From assembly GCF_014775655.1 (NCBI RefSeq), contig NZ_CP061274.1, forward strand, positions 434,001-498,000: 64,000 nucleotides of DNA, read 5' to 3'. Below are positions 50,656-59,323 of the stretch, in pieces. The notes under the pieces are model-generated. The model did no database searches. It saw only the letters and a program-made list of their open reading frames with translations, and was not told where the DNA came from. How positions within the stretch are numbered: position 1 is the stretch's first letter; every line of letters begins with the position of its first letter. The DNA comes from Clavibacter zhangzhiyongii. Its GTDB lineage: Bacteria; Actinomycetota; Actinomycetes; Actinomycetales; Microbacteriaceae. Both the position numbers and the translations under genes were made by a program.

Positions 50656-52193
50656 GGACCGCGCGCGCCCTCCGGGCGGTCCGGTCGATCCGGCTCGAGC
50701 GCGGCGGCGCCTCGCCCATGGACCTCGCCTACGCGCTGTACGCGGGTGCGCTCACGGTGCTGATCGTCGGGATCCCCGTGCTGCGCGCCGTCGTGCTGGA
50801 GCTCGCGGAGCCGGATGCGGCCGCCGCGCTCCTCGCGCACGGGCCCTCCGCGGCCACCGCGGTCGCCGGCCTCGCGGCGGCGGCGCTCGTCCTGGCCGGC
50901 GGTGCGCGCGGCCCGGCGCTGCTGTCCCCCTTCCTCACCGCCGCGCTCGCGGGCGGCGACCTCCCGCGCGCCGCGGTGCTCGCGCGGCCCTTCGCGCGGG
51001 CGGTGCTCGGATCCGCTGCCCTCGCCGGGCTCGTGGCGCTGCTCCCGGGGCTGGGGCTGCTCGTCGCGGGGCGCGCGGAGCCGTGGCCGGTCGTCGCATG
51101 GACCGCGGGCGGCGCGCTGCTCGGCGTGGTGCTCGCGGGCTGCTGGCTCGCCGGCCAGCGGCTGACCGAGGCCGGTCGCGGCATCGGGGCGGCCGTGCTG
51201 CTCGGATCCGCGCTCATCGCCGTCCTGCGGCCGACCCCGGTGGTCCCGTGGTCCGCCGTGGGGACGCTGTTCCCCGGAGCGGCCGCGGGCGCGTCGGCGG
51301 GCGCCCCCTCTCCCGGGGACGCCGCCGTCGCGCTCGCGGTGCTCACGGCGTCGGCCGTCGTCGCCCTCGCGGTCGCGCCGGCGCTCCTCGGCGGCCTCCG
51401 CGGGCCGGACCTGCGAGCGCAGGCGCAGCGGTGGCAGACGGCGACGACGCTCGCCACGACCGGCGACCTCGCCATGGCGACGGGCGGGTTCCGGCCCGTG
51501 CCGCGGATCGGCCGCGGCTGGCGGGCGGTCGGCGGCGGATCCCCGGCGGCCCTCGTCCTGCGGCGCGACCTCGTGGGCGCCCTGCGCACGCCGGTGCGCG
51601 CGGCCTCCGCGTGCCTCGGGACCGCGGCCGTCGGCGCCCTCGTCGCGCTGGCGCTCGACGGCGCGGGGTCCGGGCTCGTGATGCCCGCGGTCGCCGCGGC
51701 GCTCGTCGGGTTCCTCGCGCTCGGCGTCGGGGCGGACGGGTTCCGGCACGTCGTGGACGTCTCCTCGGCGCCGCCGCTGTACGGGATCCCGACCGGGCGC
51801 CTGCTCCTGCTCCACGGCGCGCTGCCCGCGGCGGCGGGGGTCGCGTGCGCGCTCGCGGGGGCGGGCATCGCCGTGGCCGGCGGGGCGGGCGCGACCGCGC
51901 TCGTCGTCGCGCCGGCCGTCGTGCTGCTGCTCGTCGTGATCCGCGCGTTCGACGCCGCGAAGGGCCCCCTGCCGCTCGAGGTGATGGCGCCCGTGGTCAC
52001 GCCGGCGGGCGACGCCTCCGCGCTCGTGATCGCCGCGTGGCAGGCCGATGCGCTGCTGCTCGCGGGCGGATCCGTGCTCGCCGTCGTGTCCGCGGCCTCG
52101 ACGGTCGGCCCGCTCGGGGCCGCGCTCGTGCTGCCGCTGGGCCTCGCGGCGGCCTTCCGCACGCGAGGGCGCATCGCGGCGACGCGGGCCTAG
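50652..52193 (+). CDS. ABC transporter permease (polytopic membrane protein)
   Basis: A 513-residue protein with about 12 hydrophobic helices in two halves around a basic cytoplasmic loop (RAQAQRWQTATTLATTGD). It resembles the DUF6297-type permeases of actinobacterial exporters, though I cannot place it firmly. It is translationally coupled to the ATPase gene. No regulator or third subunit adjoins. Confidence 0.8.
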   Translation: MRTARALRAVRSIRLERGGASPMDLAYALYAGALTVLIVGIPVLRAVVLELAEPDAAAALLAHGPSAATAVAGLAAAALVLAGGARGPALLSPFLTAALAGGDLPRAAVLARPFARAVLGSAALAGLVALLPGLGLLVAGRAEPWPVVAWTAGGALLGVVLAGCWLAGQRLTEAGRGIGAAVLLGSALIAVLRPTPVVPWSAVGTLFPGAAAGASAGAPSPGDAAVALAVLTASAVVALAVAPALLGGLRGPDLRAQAQRWQTATTLATTGDLAMATGGFRPVPRIGRGWRAVGGGSPAALVLRRDLVGALRTPVRAASACLGTAAVGALVALALDGAGSGLVMPAVAAALVGFLALGVGADGFRHVVDVSSAPPLYGIPTGRLLLLHGALPAAAGVACALAGAGIAVAGGAGATALVVAPAVVLLLVVIRAFDAAKGPLPLEVMAPVVTPAGDASALVIAAWQADALLLAGGSVLAVVSAASTVGPLGAALVLPLGLAAAFRTRGRIAATRA

Positions 52194-52294
52194 GACGGGA
52201 CGACCGCGCCGGGGCGCCCGGCCGTGGTCCCGACCGTGCACCGCGACGGATCGTCGCCCTCCGGACCGCCGCGCGTGCCGCCGGAGGACCGGGA

Positions 52295-52510
52295 TCAGCC
52301 GCGGGGCAGCGCGTCCTCGAGGATCCTCACGGCCTCGGGCGCGGGGACGGTCCACGAGACGGTCGCGGTGATCCGCGCCACCCCGGCGTCCGACAGGTTC
52401 GTGCCCGTGAAGTCGACCTGCACGTCGCGCACCTCGCGGCCGAGGACCGTCGCGGCCTCGGCGCCCCTGAGGATCGCCTCGTCGTCGTAGGGCAGGTTGG
52501 TCAGGGCCAT
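52295..52510 (-). CDS. small hypothetical protein
   Basis: A 71-residue protein (start ATG at 52510 with GGAGGAC). The sequence ALTNLPYDDEAILRGAEAATVLGR and a beta-like stretch ITATVSWTVPAPEAVRIL suggest a compact alpha/beta fold. I do not recognise it. It lies in front of the DUF7882 gene on the same strand's downstream side, 56 bp apart, and may be cotranscribed with it. Confidence 0.65.
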   Translation of the reverse strand: MALTNLPYDDEAILRGAEAATVLGREVRDVQVDFTGTNLSDAGVARITATVSWTVPAPEAVRILEDALPRG

Positions 52511-52565
52511 GCGTCCTCCAGGAGGCGTCGTGAGGTGGTCGGTGCGGCGCGGTGCGGCGCCGGGG

Positions 52566-52895
52566 TCAGTCGGCGGCGGGGGCCGCGACGGTCGTGCCCG
52601 CGGGCGGCTCCGGCACGAGGTGCAGGCCGGATCCGGTGTTCGCGCTGTCCATCAGGAGGTCGATCCAGGCCGGGTTGATCGAGGGCGCGCGACTGCCCGA
52701 GAAGCGGAAGTGCAGCGGCAGCTCGGGGGCGACCCACACCGTGCTGCGGCCGTCGCCCTCCGAGGCGGGGTACTTCCACGAGAACGCGAAGCTCTCGCGT
52801 CGGCGGAGCTTGTTGAGCATGACGATCTGCAGGTGCGCGAGAGCGCGGTCGTCGATGGTGGTGCGCGTGGTGCTGTCGAAGATCAGCTGGCCCAT
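52566..52895 (-). CDS. DUF7882-like protein
   Basis: A 109-residue protein of a Microbacteriaceae-specific family that starts MG-LIFDST and continues with IDDRALAHLQIVMLNKLRRRESFAFSW (in part) and PSINPAWIDLLMDSANTGSGLHLVPEP. Relatives are often labelled ATP-dependent DNA ligase by mistake; no ligase motif is present. The function is unknown. The start is ATG at 52895 with GGAGG. A minus-strand -10 TAATAT lies at 53015-53010. Confidence 0.82.
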   Translation of the reverse strand: MGQLIFDSTTRTTIDDRALAHLQIVMLNKLRRRESFAFSWKYPASEGDGRSTVWVAPELPLHFRFSGSRAPSINPAWIDLLMDSANTGSGLHLVPEPPAGTTVAAPAAD

Positions 52896-53009
52896 GGCGT
52901 GCCCTCCTCCGTGTCCCGTCCTGGTCTCCGCCGACCGCGTGGGATCGTGTGGATCCGGCTGCGGAGACGGCTCGGCGACCCCGCGGGAAGGGCATCGAGC
53001 GATGGCTGA

Positions 53010-53015
53010 ATATTA
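53010..53015 (-). promoter_or_regulatory. -10 element of the DUF7882 gene
   Basis: TAATAT on the minus strand, in an unusually AT-rich spot, about 115 bp before the start codon. No clear -35 is seen. Confidence 0.4.
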
Positions 53016-53120
53016 CGGCACCAGCCGAATAACGAGCCCATCCGCGGGCGGCCCCGTCGGTCAGCGGATCAGCGGCGGATCGCGTCGTGGAGAGCCGAGG
53101 AGGGCGCCCGCGGATCCGCG

Positions 53121-54350
53121 TCAGCCGTTCGAGCAGGTCTCCTCGGACGCCATCTGGCCGGTGACGCCCTCCGGGAGCACGGCGGGGGCGGAGGGGCCGG
53201 CGGTGGGGGAGGCGCCGGCATCCGGCGCGGGCGTCTCCGCGGCCGCGGGCTCGGGCGCCGCGACGCCCTGCCCCGTGCTGCCGGGCGCGAGCGCGAAGTC
53301 GGCGTCGGCCGCGACGAGGCGGATCATCTCGTCGCCCTTCGCGACGTCCTGCGCCACCCGCCCGGACTCGAGCCGGATGCTCGGGTACTGGACGAACGTG
53401 AAGCGGTCGAGCGGGATGTCCTTCACGGTGAGGGCGAGCGAGGCGATCGCGGAAGGGCTGTCGAGCGACGTCGACAGCACCATGTTGTCGATAGCCGCGC
53501 GGGCGATGCCGTAGACCTTCGCCGGATTCGTCAGCGTGTCCGTCGCCGTGACGGTGCGCAGCAGCGCGCTGAGGAACACCTGCTGGTTGCTGATGCGGTC
53601 GATGTCGCTCCCATCGCCCACTCCGTAGCGGGTGCGGAGGAACTGGACGGCCTCGCGTCCCTGGAGCACCCGCTCGCCCGCCTGGATGTCGAGGTCCGTC
53701 TTGGGGTCGAAGATGCGCTTCGCGATGCAGACCGGCACGCCGCCCACGGCGTTCGACATCTCGATGACGCCGTTGAACTGGATCACGCCGCCGTACGGCA
53801 CCTCGAGGCCCGTGATCGCCTCCACGGCGCGCACGACGCAGGGGAGGCCGCCGCGCTTGAGCGCCTCGTTGATCTGGACGCCGGAGGACGCGGCGACCTC
53901 GACGCCGTCGGGCCCCGCGCAGGCGGGCATGTCGACGAGCATGTCGCGGGGGAACGACACGACGGTCGCGCGCGTGTGGTCCTCGCTGATGTGCAGGAGC
54001 ATCGTGACGTCGTTGAGGTTCCCGGTCTGGACGTCGCGTCCCGTCCCGTAGCCGTCGCCCTGCCCCTCGCGGGTGTCGCCGCCGACCAGCAGGATGTTCG
54101 CGCCTCCGTCGATCCCGCCGATGGACGGCGGCGGCGCCTGCCCGTCGCCGATCTCCACCGAGTTCGCCTGCACCGTGCGCGCGAGGTCCCACGCCGCGAA
54201 CGCGGCCACGGATCCGGTGCTCACGAGCGCGACGGCGGCGACCGCGGCCACGGCCTTCACGGCGGTGCGCGCGCCGCTCGGCCTCGGCAGCCGGCCGTGC
54301 CGGGCGATCCCGCTCGTCAGGCGCCGGTCGTGTCGCGTCTCGTGGGGCAT
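53121..54350 (-). CDS. LCP (LytR-CpsA-Psr) family cell-wall glycopolymer ligase
   Basis: A 409-residue paralogue of the protein at 20763. The same IARHGRLPRP stretch precedes the membrane helix (about residues 28-52). The LCP domain has LLVGGDTREGQG, VSFPRDMLVDMP, GLEVPYGGVIQFNG and AVQFLRTRYGVGDGSDIDRISNQQ in part. The C-terminus is again Ala/Pro-rich and ends near a cysteine (ETCSNG). The start is ATG at 54350 with GAGGAG. Both copies should anchor wall polymers to peptidoglycan, perhaps different ones. Confidence 0.92.
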   Translation of the reverse strand: MPHETRHDRRLTSGIARHGRLPRPSGARTAVKAVAAVAAVALVSTGSVAAFAAWDLARTVQANSVEIGDGQAPPPSIGGIDGGANILLVGGDTREGQGDGYGTGRDVQTGNLNDVTMLLHISEDHTRATVVSFPRDMLVDMPACAGPDGVEVAASSGVQINEALKRGGLPCVVRAVEAITGLEVPYGGVIQFNGVIEMSNAVGGVPVCIAKRIFDPKTDLDIQAGERVLQGREAVQFLRTRYGVGDGSDIDRISNQQVFLSALLRTVTATDTLTNPAKVYGIARAAIDNMVLSTSLDSPSAIASLALTVKDIPLDRFTFVQYPSIRLESGRVAQDVAKGDEMIRLVAADADFALAPGSTGQGVAAPEPAAAETPAPDAGASPTAGPSAPAVLPEGVTGQMASEETCSNG

Positions 54351-54486
54351 GCGGGCTCCTCGGCGTCGGGCGTGCGGCCGCCCGGTCGGGTCGGCGCTCC
54401 CTGCCACGCTACGGACGCGTCGTCGTCCGCGGTTCCCCCGAGCGATGTAGATCCGCGCCCCCGATGCCGTGCCCCGCGGACGCACG

Positions 54487-54518
54487 ACGGCCCGACCCCC
54501 GCGCGGGGATCGGGCCGT
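54487..54518 (-). terminator. aspS terminator
   Basis: ACGGCCCGA (54487-54495) pairs perfectly with TCGGGCCGT (54510-54518), with inner CCCC/GGGG pairing, 19 bp past the aspS stop. Confidence 0.85.
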
Positions 54519-54537
54519 CCGACGGTGCGAGCGCGAC

Positions 54538-55848
54538 CTACGGGGCGAGCCGGTTCGGCCCGCGGAACAGGTAGGTGACCTCGCGCAGGTTCGACTGGTG
54601 CAGCAGGAGCATCAGCACGCGGTTGAGGCCCATGCCGAAGCCGCCGTGCGGCGGGACGCCGTAGCGGAAGAAGTCGAGGTAGGAGCCGAGCTCCTCGGGG
54701 TCGAGGCCCTTCTCGCGGGCCTGCGCCTCGAGCACCTCGACGCGGTGCTCGCGCTGCGCTCCCGTGGTGATCTCGACGCCGTTCCAGATGAGGTCGTAGC
54801 TGTTCGTGATCGACGGGTCCTCGGCGTTGCGCATGTGGTAGAACGGCCGGATCGACGACGGGTAGTCGGTGAGGAACACGAACTCGTGGCCGAACTCCTC
54901 CATCACGTGCGCCGCGATCTGGCGCTCGCCCTCGGGGTCGAGGTCGTCGTCGGCGCGGTCGATCACGTGGCCGCGCTTGGCGACGATGTCCTTGGCCTCG
55001 AGCAGCGGGATCCGCGGGAACGGGATGCTCGGCACGGTCACCTCCACGTCGAACAGCTCGCGGATCTCGTCGCCGTGCTTCTCCTTCACCGCGGTGAGCG
55101 CGGCGACGATGAGCTCCTCCTGGAGGCGCGCGACGTCCTCGTGGCTCTCGACCCAGCTGATCTCCGCGTCCACCGAGGTGAACTCGGTCGCGTGGCGCGA
55201 GGTGAAGGACGGGTCGGCGCGGAACGCCGGGCCGACCTCGAACATCTTGCCGAAGCCCGCGGACTGCGCCATCTGCTTGAAGAACTGCGGGCTCTGCGCG
55301 AGGTACGCGACGCCGTCGAAGTAGTCGACCTTGAACAGCTCGGCGTTCGACTCGGAGGGCGTCGCCATGAGCTTGGGGGAGAAGACCTCGATGAAGTCGT
55401 GCTCCACCCAGTAGGTGCGCAGCGCGTGCACGAGCGTGGTCTGCACGCGGAAGATCAGCGAGTTGCGGGGCGCGCGCAGGTCGATGAAGCGCCAGTCGAG
55501 GCGCTTGTCGATGGAGGAGTCGGCCGCGATGGGGGTCTCCGGGATGGCCGCGCCCGCGACCTCGATGCCGGACAGGCCGATCTCCAGGCCGCCGAGCTTC
55601 ACGCGCTCGTCGTGCTTGAGCGTGCCGGTGGCGGTGAGGAAGGTGCCCGCGGCGAGGCCGGAGATGGCGTCGGCGGTCGCGTCCTCGTCGCCCTGGCGCT
55701 TGTAGGTGAGCTGCACCGCGCCGGACTCGTCGCGGAGGATCACGAACTGGATCTTCTTCTGGTCCCGGACGGTCTCGACCCAGCCGGAGACGGCCACGTC
55801 CCCGTCGTCGAGGGCGGCCAGGTTCTTGATGAGGGTTCGGGTGGTCAC
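54538..55848 (-). CDS. aspS: archaeal-type aspartyl-tRNA synthetase (AspRS2, probably for Asp/Asn tRNA)
   Basis: A 436-residue class II synthetase. The N-terminal OB-fold (VSGWVETVRDQKKIQFVILRD) binds the anticodon. The catalytic core has the FIEVFSPKLM, SPQFFKQMA, GPAFRADPSFTSRHATEFTSVDAEISW (in part) and motif 3 GFGMGLNRVLMLLL elements. It is about 150 residues shorter than the standard bacterial AspRS because the GAD insertion domain is absent, which marks the archaeal/eukaryotic type. Such enzymes are often non-discriminating and charge tRNA-Asn with aspartate for GatCAB. The start is GTG at 55848; a minus-strand TAGACT lies eight bases before it. It has its own terminator. Confidence 0.93.
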   Translation of the reverse strand: MTTRTLIKNLAALDDGDVAVSGWVETVRDQKKIQFVILRDESGAVQLTYKRQGDEDATADAISGLAAGTFLTATGTLKHDERVKLGGLEIGLSGIEVAGAAIPETPIAADSSIDKRLDWRFIDLRAPRNSLIFRVQTTLVHALRTYWVEHDFIEVFSPKLMATPSESNAELFKVDYFDGVAYLAQSPQFFKQMAQSAGFGKMFEVGPAFRADPSFTSRHATEFTSVDAEISWVESHEDVARLQEELIVAALTAVKEKHGDEIRELFDVEVTVPSIPFPRIPLLEAKDIVAKRGHVIDRADDDLDPEGERQIAAHVMEEFGHEFVFLTDYPSSIRPFYHMRNAEDPSITNSYDLIWNGVEITTGAQREHRVEVLEAQAREKGLDPEELGSYLDFFRYGVPPHGGFGMGLNRVLMLLLHQSNLREVTYLFRGPNRLAP

Positions 55849-55957
55849 GGTCGTCGAGTCTATCCGCGGCGCCGTCGGGCCGGTCGCCCCGCTGGCCGCC
55901 TAGCCTGGTGGGACGGCACCGCGGCGCGCGGCGGCCGCGACCGGGCAGGGAGCCGCC

Positions 55958-56770
55958 ATGCAGATCGACCTCAACAGCGACCTGGCCGAGTCCTTCGGCC
56001 GCTGGACCCTCGGCGACGACGACGCGATGCTCGCCATCGTCTCGAGCGCGAACGTGGCCTGCGGGTTCCATGCGGGGGATCCGCTCGTCATGCTGCACGC
56101 GCTGGAGCGCGCGGCACGCGACGGCGTGGCCGTCGGCGCGCACGTCGCCTACCGTGACCTCGCCGGCTTCGGCCGCCGCGACCTCGACGCCTCGCCCGCC
56201 GAGCTCACGGGCGACGTGCTCTACCAGCTCGCGGCGATCTCCGGCATGGCCCGGACGGTCGGCGCGCGCGTCTCGTACGTCAAGCCGCACGGGGCCCTGT
56301 ACAACCGCATCGCGCACGATCCCGTGCAGGCGCAGGCCGTGGTGGACGCCGTGGTCGCGCTGGATCCGACGCTCCCCGTGCTCGGGCTGCCCGGCTCCGA
56401 GATCCTCCGCCTCGCCGCCGCGGCCGGCCTGCCGACGCGCGTCGAGGCGTTCACCGACCGGGCGTACACGCCGGAGGGGGCGCTCGTGTCGAGGCGGCAG
56501 GAGGGCGCTGTGATCCACGACCCCGCCGAGGTCGCGGCCCGCTCCGTGCGCATGGCGACGGAGGGCACGGTGGTGGCGGTCGACGGATCCGTGGTGCGGC
56601 TCGACCCCGACTCCCTCTGCCTGCACAGCGACACCCCCGGCGCCGTGGTGCTGGCCCGCGCCGTGCGCGACGCGCTCGAGGCGGCCGGCGTCGCGATCCG
56701 CCCGGTGCCGGACGCGGAGCCCGCCGACCCCGCGCCCCGCACCGCGCCCGCCCACCGGCTCGCGCTGTGA
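55958..56770 (+). CDS. pxpA: 5-oxoprolinase subunit A (LamB/YcsF family)
   Basis: A 270-residue subunit of the ATP-dependent 5-oxoprolinase that opens pyroglutamate to glutamate. Family motifs are [14 protein letters not shown] at the start, [12 protein letters not shown] and [12 protein letters not shown]. The start is ATG at 55958 with AGGGAG; a -10 TAGCCT is at 55901-55906. It is the first gene of the pxpABC operon, linked to pxpB through GTGA. Confidence 0.95.
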   Translation: MQIDLNSDLAESFGRWTLGDDDAMLAIVSSANVACGFHAGDPLVMLHALERAARDGVAVGAHVAYRDLAGFGRRDLDASPAELTGDVLYQLAAISGMARTVGARVSYVKPHGALYNRIAHDPVQAQAVVDAVVALDPTLPVLGLPGSEILRLAAAAGLPTRVEAFTDRAYTPEGALVSRRQEGAVIHDPAEVAARSVRMATEGTVVAVDGSVVRLDPDSLCLHSDTPGAVVLARAVRDALEAAGVAIRPVPDAEPADPAPRTAPAHRLAL

Positions 56771-57387
56771 CCCTCCGGCTCCTGCCGTGCGGCGACGCGG
56801 CCGTGATGCTCGACCTCGACTCGCTCGACGAGGTGCTCCGTCTGCAGCCCGTGCTCGACGCGACGCGGCCCGCGGGCGTCGTCGACGTCGTCCCGGGTGC
56901 GCGCAGCATCCTCGTCACGGTGGATCCCGACGTGCTGCCCCTCGCGGCCGCCCGCTCCTGGGTGCTCGCCGCGGAGCCCGCCCCGGAGGCGGGTGCGCGC
57001 GGCGGCGAGCCCGTGGAGATCGAGGTCGTCTACGACGGCGAGGACCTCGCCGACGTGGCCGCGCTCCTCGGGATCGGCGTGCGCGAGGTGGTCGCGCGCC
57101 ACACCTCCGGCACGTGGACCGTCGCGTTCGGCGGCTTCGCGCCCGGGTTCGGCTACCTCGCGGGCGTCCCTGGCCTGGAGGTGCCGCGCCGGTCGTCGCC
57201 GCGTCCGCGCGTCCCCGCGGGGGCGGTCGCGCTCGCCGGCGAGTTCAGCGGCATCTACCCGCGGGTCTCGCCGGGCGGCTGGCAGCTCATCGGCACGACG
57301 CGGGCCGTGCTGTGGGATCCGGCGCGCGAGCCGGCGGCGCTGCTGCAGCCCGGATCCGCCGTGCGCTTCCGCGAGGTCGCCGCGTGA
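56767..57387 (+). CDS. pxpB: 5-oxoprolinase subunit B (KipI-like)
   Basis: A 206-residue subunit related to KipI. The motifs [28 protein letters not shown] and [20 protein letters not shown] (in part) are characteristic. The GTG start at 56767 overlaps the pxpA stop, and its own stop overlaps the pxpC start, so translation of all three is coupled. Confidence 0.94.
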   Translation: MTLRLLPCGDAAVMLDLDSLDEVLRLQPVLDATRPAGVVDVVPGARSILVTVDPDVLPLAAARSWVLAAEPAPEAGARGGEPVEIEVVYDGEDLADVAALLGIGVREVVARHTSGTWTVAFGGFAPGFGYLAGVPGLEVPRRSSPRPRVPAGAVALAGEFSGIYPRVSPGGWQLIGTTRAVLWDPAREPAALLQPGSAVRFREVAA

Positions 57388-58334
57388 GCGGGCCCGAGGC
57401 AGGCTCCGCGGACCCGGCCCCGGACCCGGCCCCCGCCCGGCGCGGCCGTCGCGCCACGACCGCCGTCGCGCCCGCGCTCGTCGTCGAGCGCACCGGGCCG
57501 CTCATGCTCGTGCAGGACGCGGGCCGCCCGGGCCACGGCGGCATCGGCGTCTCGCCGTCGGGTGCGCTGGATCCCCGCGCCCTCGCCGACGCCAACCTCC
57601 TCGTCGGCAACGCCCCCGACGCGGCCGGCCTCGAGATCGTGCTCGGCGGCGCGGTGCTGCGCGCGACGGCCGCGGTGTGGGTCGCGGTGACCGGCGCCGT
57701 CGGACCGCTCACGCGCACGGCGGGTCGGGGGACCCGGCCCGCGCCCTGGTCCGCGGCGCTGCTGCTGGACGCGGGCGACGCCCTCGAGATCGGCCCGGCC
57801 GAGGCCGGCATCCGCTGGTACCTGGCCGTGCGCGGGGGGATCGACGTCGTCCCCGTCCTCGGGTCGCGTGCCGCGGACCTGCTCTCGGGCGTGGGGCCTG
57901 CGCCCGTCGCGGTCGGCGACGTCCTGCCCGTCGGATCCGCGGCGACGCTCCCCGTGCCGCCCGTCGACGCGCTGCCCGTCTCCGCGCCCGCCGACGGCGA
58001 GGTGCTGCTCCGGGTCTCGCCCGGGCCGCGCCTCGACTGGTTCGTCGACGGATCCTGGTCCGCGCTCCTCGACCGGCCGTGGGAGGTCACGGCGGAGGCC
58101 GACCGCGTGGGCGTCCGCCTCGACGGCGAGCCGCTCGAGCGGCGGATCCCGGGCGAGCTCCCCAGCGAGGGCGTCGTCACGGGCGCGCTCCAGGTGCCGC
58201 CCTCGGGCCGGCCGATCCTGTTCCTCGCCGACCACCCGATGACGGGCGGCTACCCGGTGATCGCCGTGGTCGCGCGCGACGACGTGCGGCTCGCCGCGCA
58301 GCTGCGCCCCGGGCAGCGCATCCGCTTCATCTGA
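57384..58334 (+). CDS. pxpC: 5-oxoprolinase subunit C (KipA-like/biotin-dependent carboxylase-like)
   Basis: A 316-residue subunit of the KipA family. The visible motifs are VQDAGRPGHGGIGVSPSGALD, GGIDVVPVLGSRAADLL and the C-terminal GRPILFLADHPMTGGYPVI, each in part. An Ala/Pro-rich N-terminal extension of about 25 residues precedes the domain. The GTG start at 57384 overlaps the pxpB stop. The operon ends here. Confidence 0.94.
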   Translation: MSGPEAGSADPAPDPAPARRGRRATTAVAPALVVERTGPLMLVQDAGRPGHGGIGVSPSGALDPRALADANLLVGNAPDAAGLEIVLGGAVLRATAAVWVAVTGAVGPLTRTAGRGTRPAPWSAALLLDAGDALEIGPAEAGIRWYLAVRGGIDVVPVLGSRAADLLSGVGPAPVAVGDVLPVGSAATLPVPPVDALPVSAPADGEVLLRVSPGPRLDWFVDGSWSALLDRPWEVTAEADRVGVRLDGEPLERRIPGELPSEGVVTGALQVPPSGRPILFLADHPMTGGYPVIAVVARDDVRLAAQLRPGQRIRFI

Positions 58335-58371
58335 CGGGGAGCGCGGACCGGGGCGCAGGTCGTGCGGGGAG

Positions 58372-58389
58372 CGCCGGGAGTGCCCGGCG
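58372..58389. terminator. hairpin between pxpC and the DUF2510 gene
   Basis: CGCCGGG (58372-58378) pairs perfectly with CCCGGCG (58383-58389) over a 4-base loop, between two convergent stops. Confidence 0.6.
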
Positions 58390-58398
58390 TGCGGCGGA

Positions 58399-59205
58399 TC
58401 AGTACCCGAGGGTGCCGTACCGCTGCATCACCGAGGCGGCCGCCTCCACGCCCTTGACCACGGCGATGAACAGGACGATCACGTTGAGCCCGATCCAGAG
58501 CCAGATGGGCGAGAGCGCGGCGGCCGGCGCGCCCTCGATGCGGCGGCGCACGACGACCGACCGGCCGATCAGGTAGACGCCGCCGGCGACGGGGATGAAC
58601 GCCCAGGCCCAGTGGAAGGGCTTCGCGATGCCGCGGCGGGTCAGCTCCCGCCAGTCGAAGTAGGCCAGGGCGACGGTCCCGGCCCACACCAGGAACTGGA
58701 CGAGGCTGCTGAGCGCGGACGCGACGGCGGCCTCGGGGCTCGGGCCGCGCGGGCTCATGTCGAGCGCGTCGCCGTAGTCGACGTTGAGCGCGAAGAGGAG
58801 GGAGACCACCGGCAGCGCCGCGAGCACCCAGATCGCCCAGGTGTGCGGCGACGTGGACGCGGGCACGGTCGGCAGCGGGGCGGGGGCCGCGTGGGGCTGC
58901 TGCGCGTACCCGGCCTGCGAGTACGGCTGCTGCGAGTAGGGCTGCTGCGAGTACGGCTGCTGCCCGTACGCGGGCTGCGTCCCCGCCGGAGGGACGTACG
59001 GAGCGGACGACGCGGACGCGGGCGCCGCTTCGGCGGGCCGCTCCGCGGACCCGGGGGTCGAGCCCGCCGTCGACGCGGCGGCGGTCGGCGCGTCCGTCAG
59101 GTGGTCGGTCCAGCGGGTGCCGTCCCACCAGCGCAGGCGGTCGGATCCGGCGGGGTCCGCGTACCAGCCCGCGGGCGTGGAGGGTGTTCCGGTCGAGTCA
59201 GTCAC
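58399..59205 (-). CDS. DUF2510 membrane protein with QQPYS repeats
   Basis: A 268-residue protein. A DUF2510 domain opens it (PAGWYADPAGSDRLRWWDGTRWTDHL, in part), followed by a disordered Ala/Ser/Pro linker with four QQPYS-like repeats around residues 80-105. Three or four membrane helices follow from about 120. DUF2510 is a small actinobacterial domain of unknown role, often joined to membrane proteins. The start is GTG at 59205 with AGGAG; a minus-strand -10 TAGTCT is at 59282-59277. Confidence 0.88.
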   Translation of the reverse strand: MTDSTGTPSTPAGWYADPAGSDRLRWWDGTRWTDHLTDAPTAAASTAGSTPGSAERPAEAAPASASSAPYVPPAGTQPAYGQQPYSQQPYSQQPYSQAGYAQQPHAAPAPLPTVPASTSPHTWAIWVLAALPVVSLLFALNVDYGDALDMSPRGPSPEAAVASALSSLVQFLVWAGTVALAYFDWRELTRRGIAKPFHWAWAFIPVAGGVYLIGRSVVVRRRIEGAPAAALSPIWLWIGLNVIVLFIAVVKGVEAAASVMQRYGTLGY

Positions 59206-59323
59206 GAGGTGCTCCTAGCGAGGTGCGGGATGCCGATGGGGGCGTCGGACGCGCACGGGCGCGGACGCTGGAGGTCAGACTACCCACGTCGGCCGGGGCG
59301 GAGCCCGACCCGTGCGACGCGGG

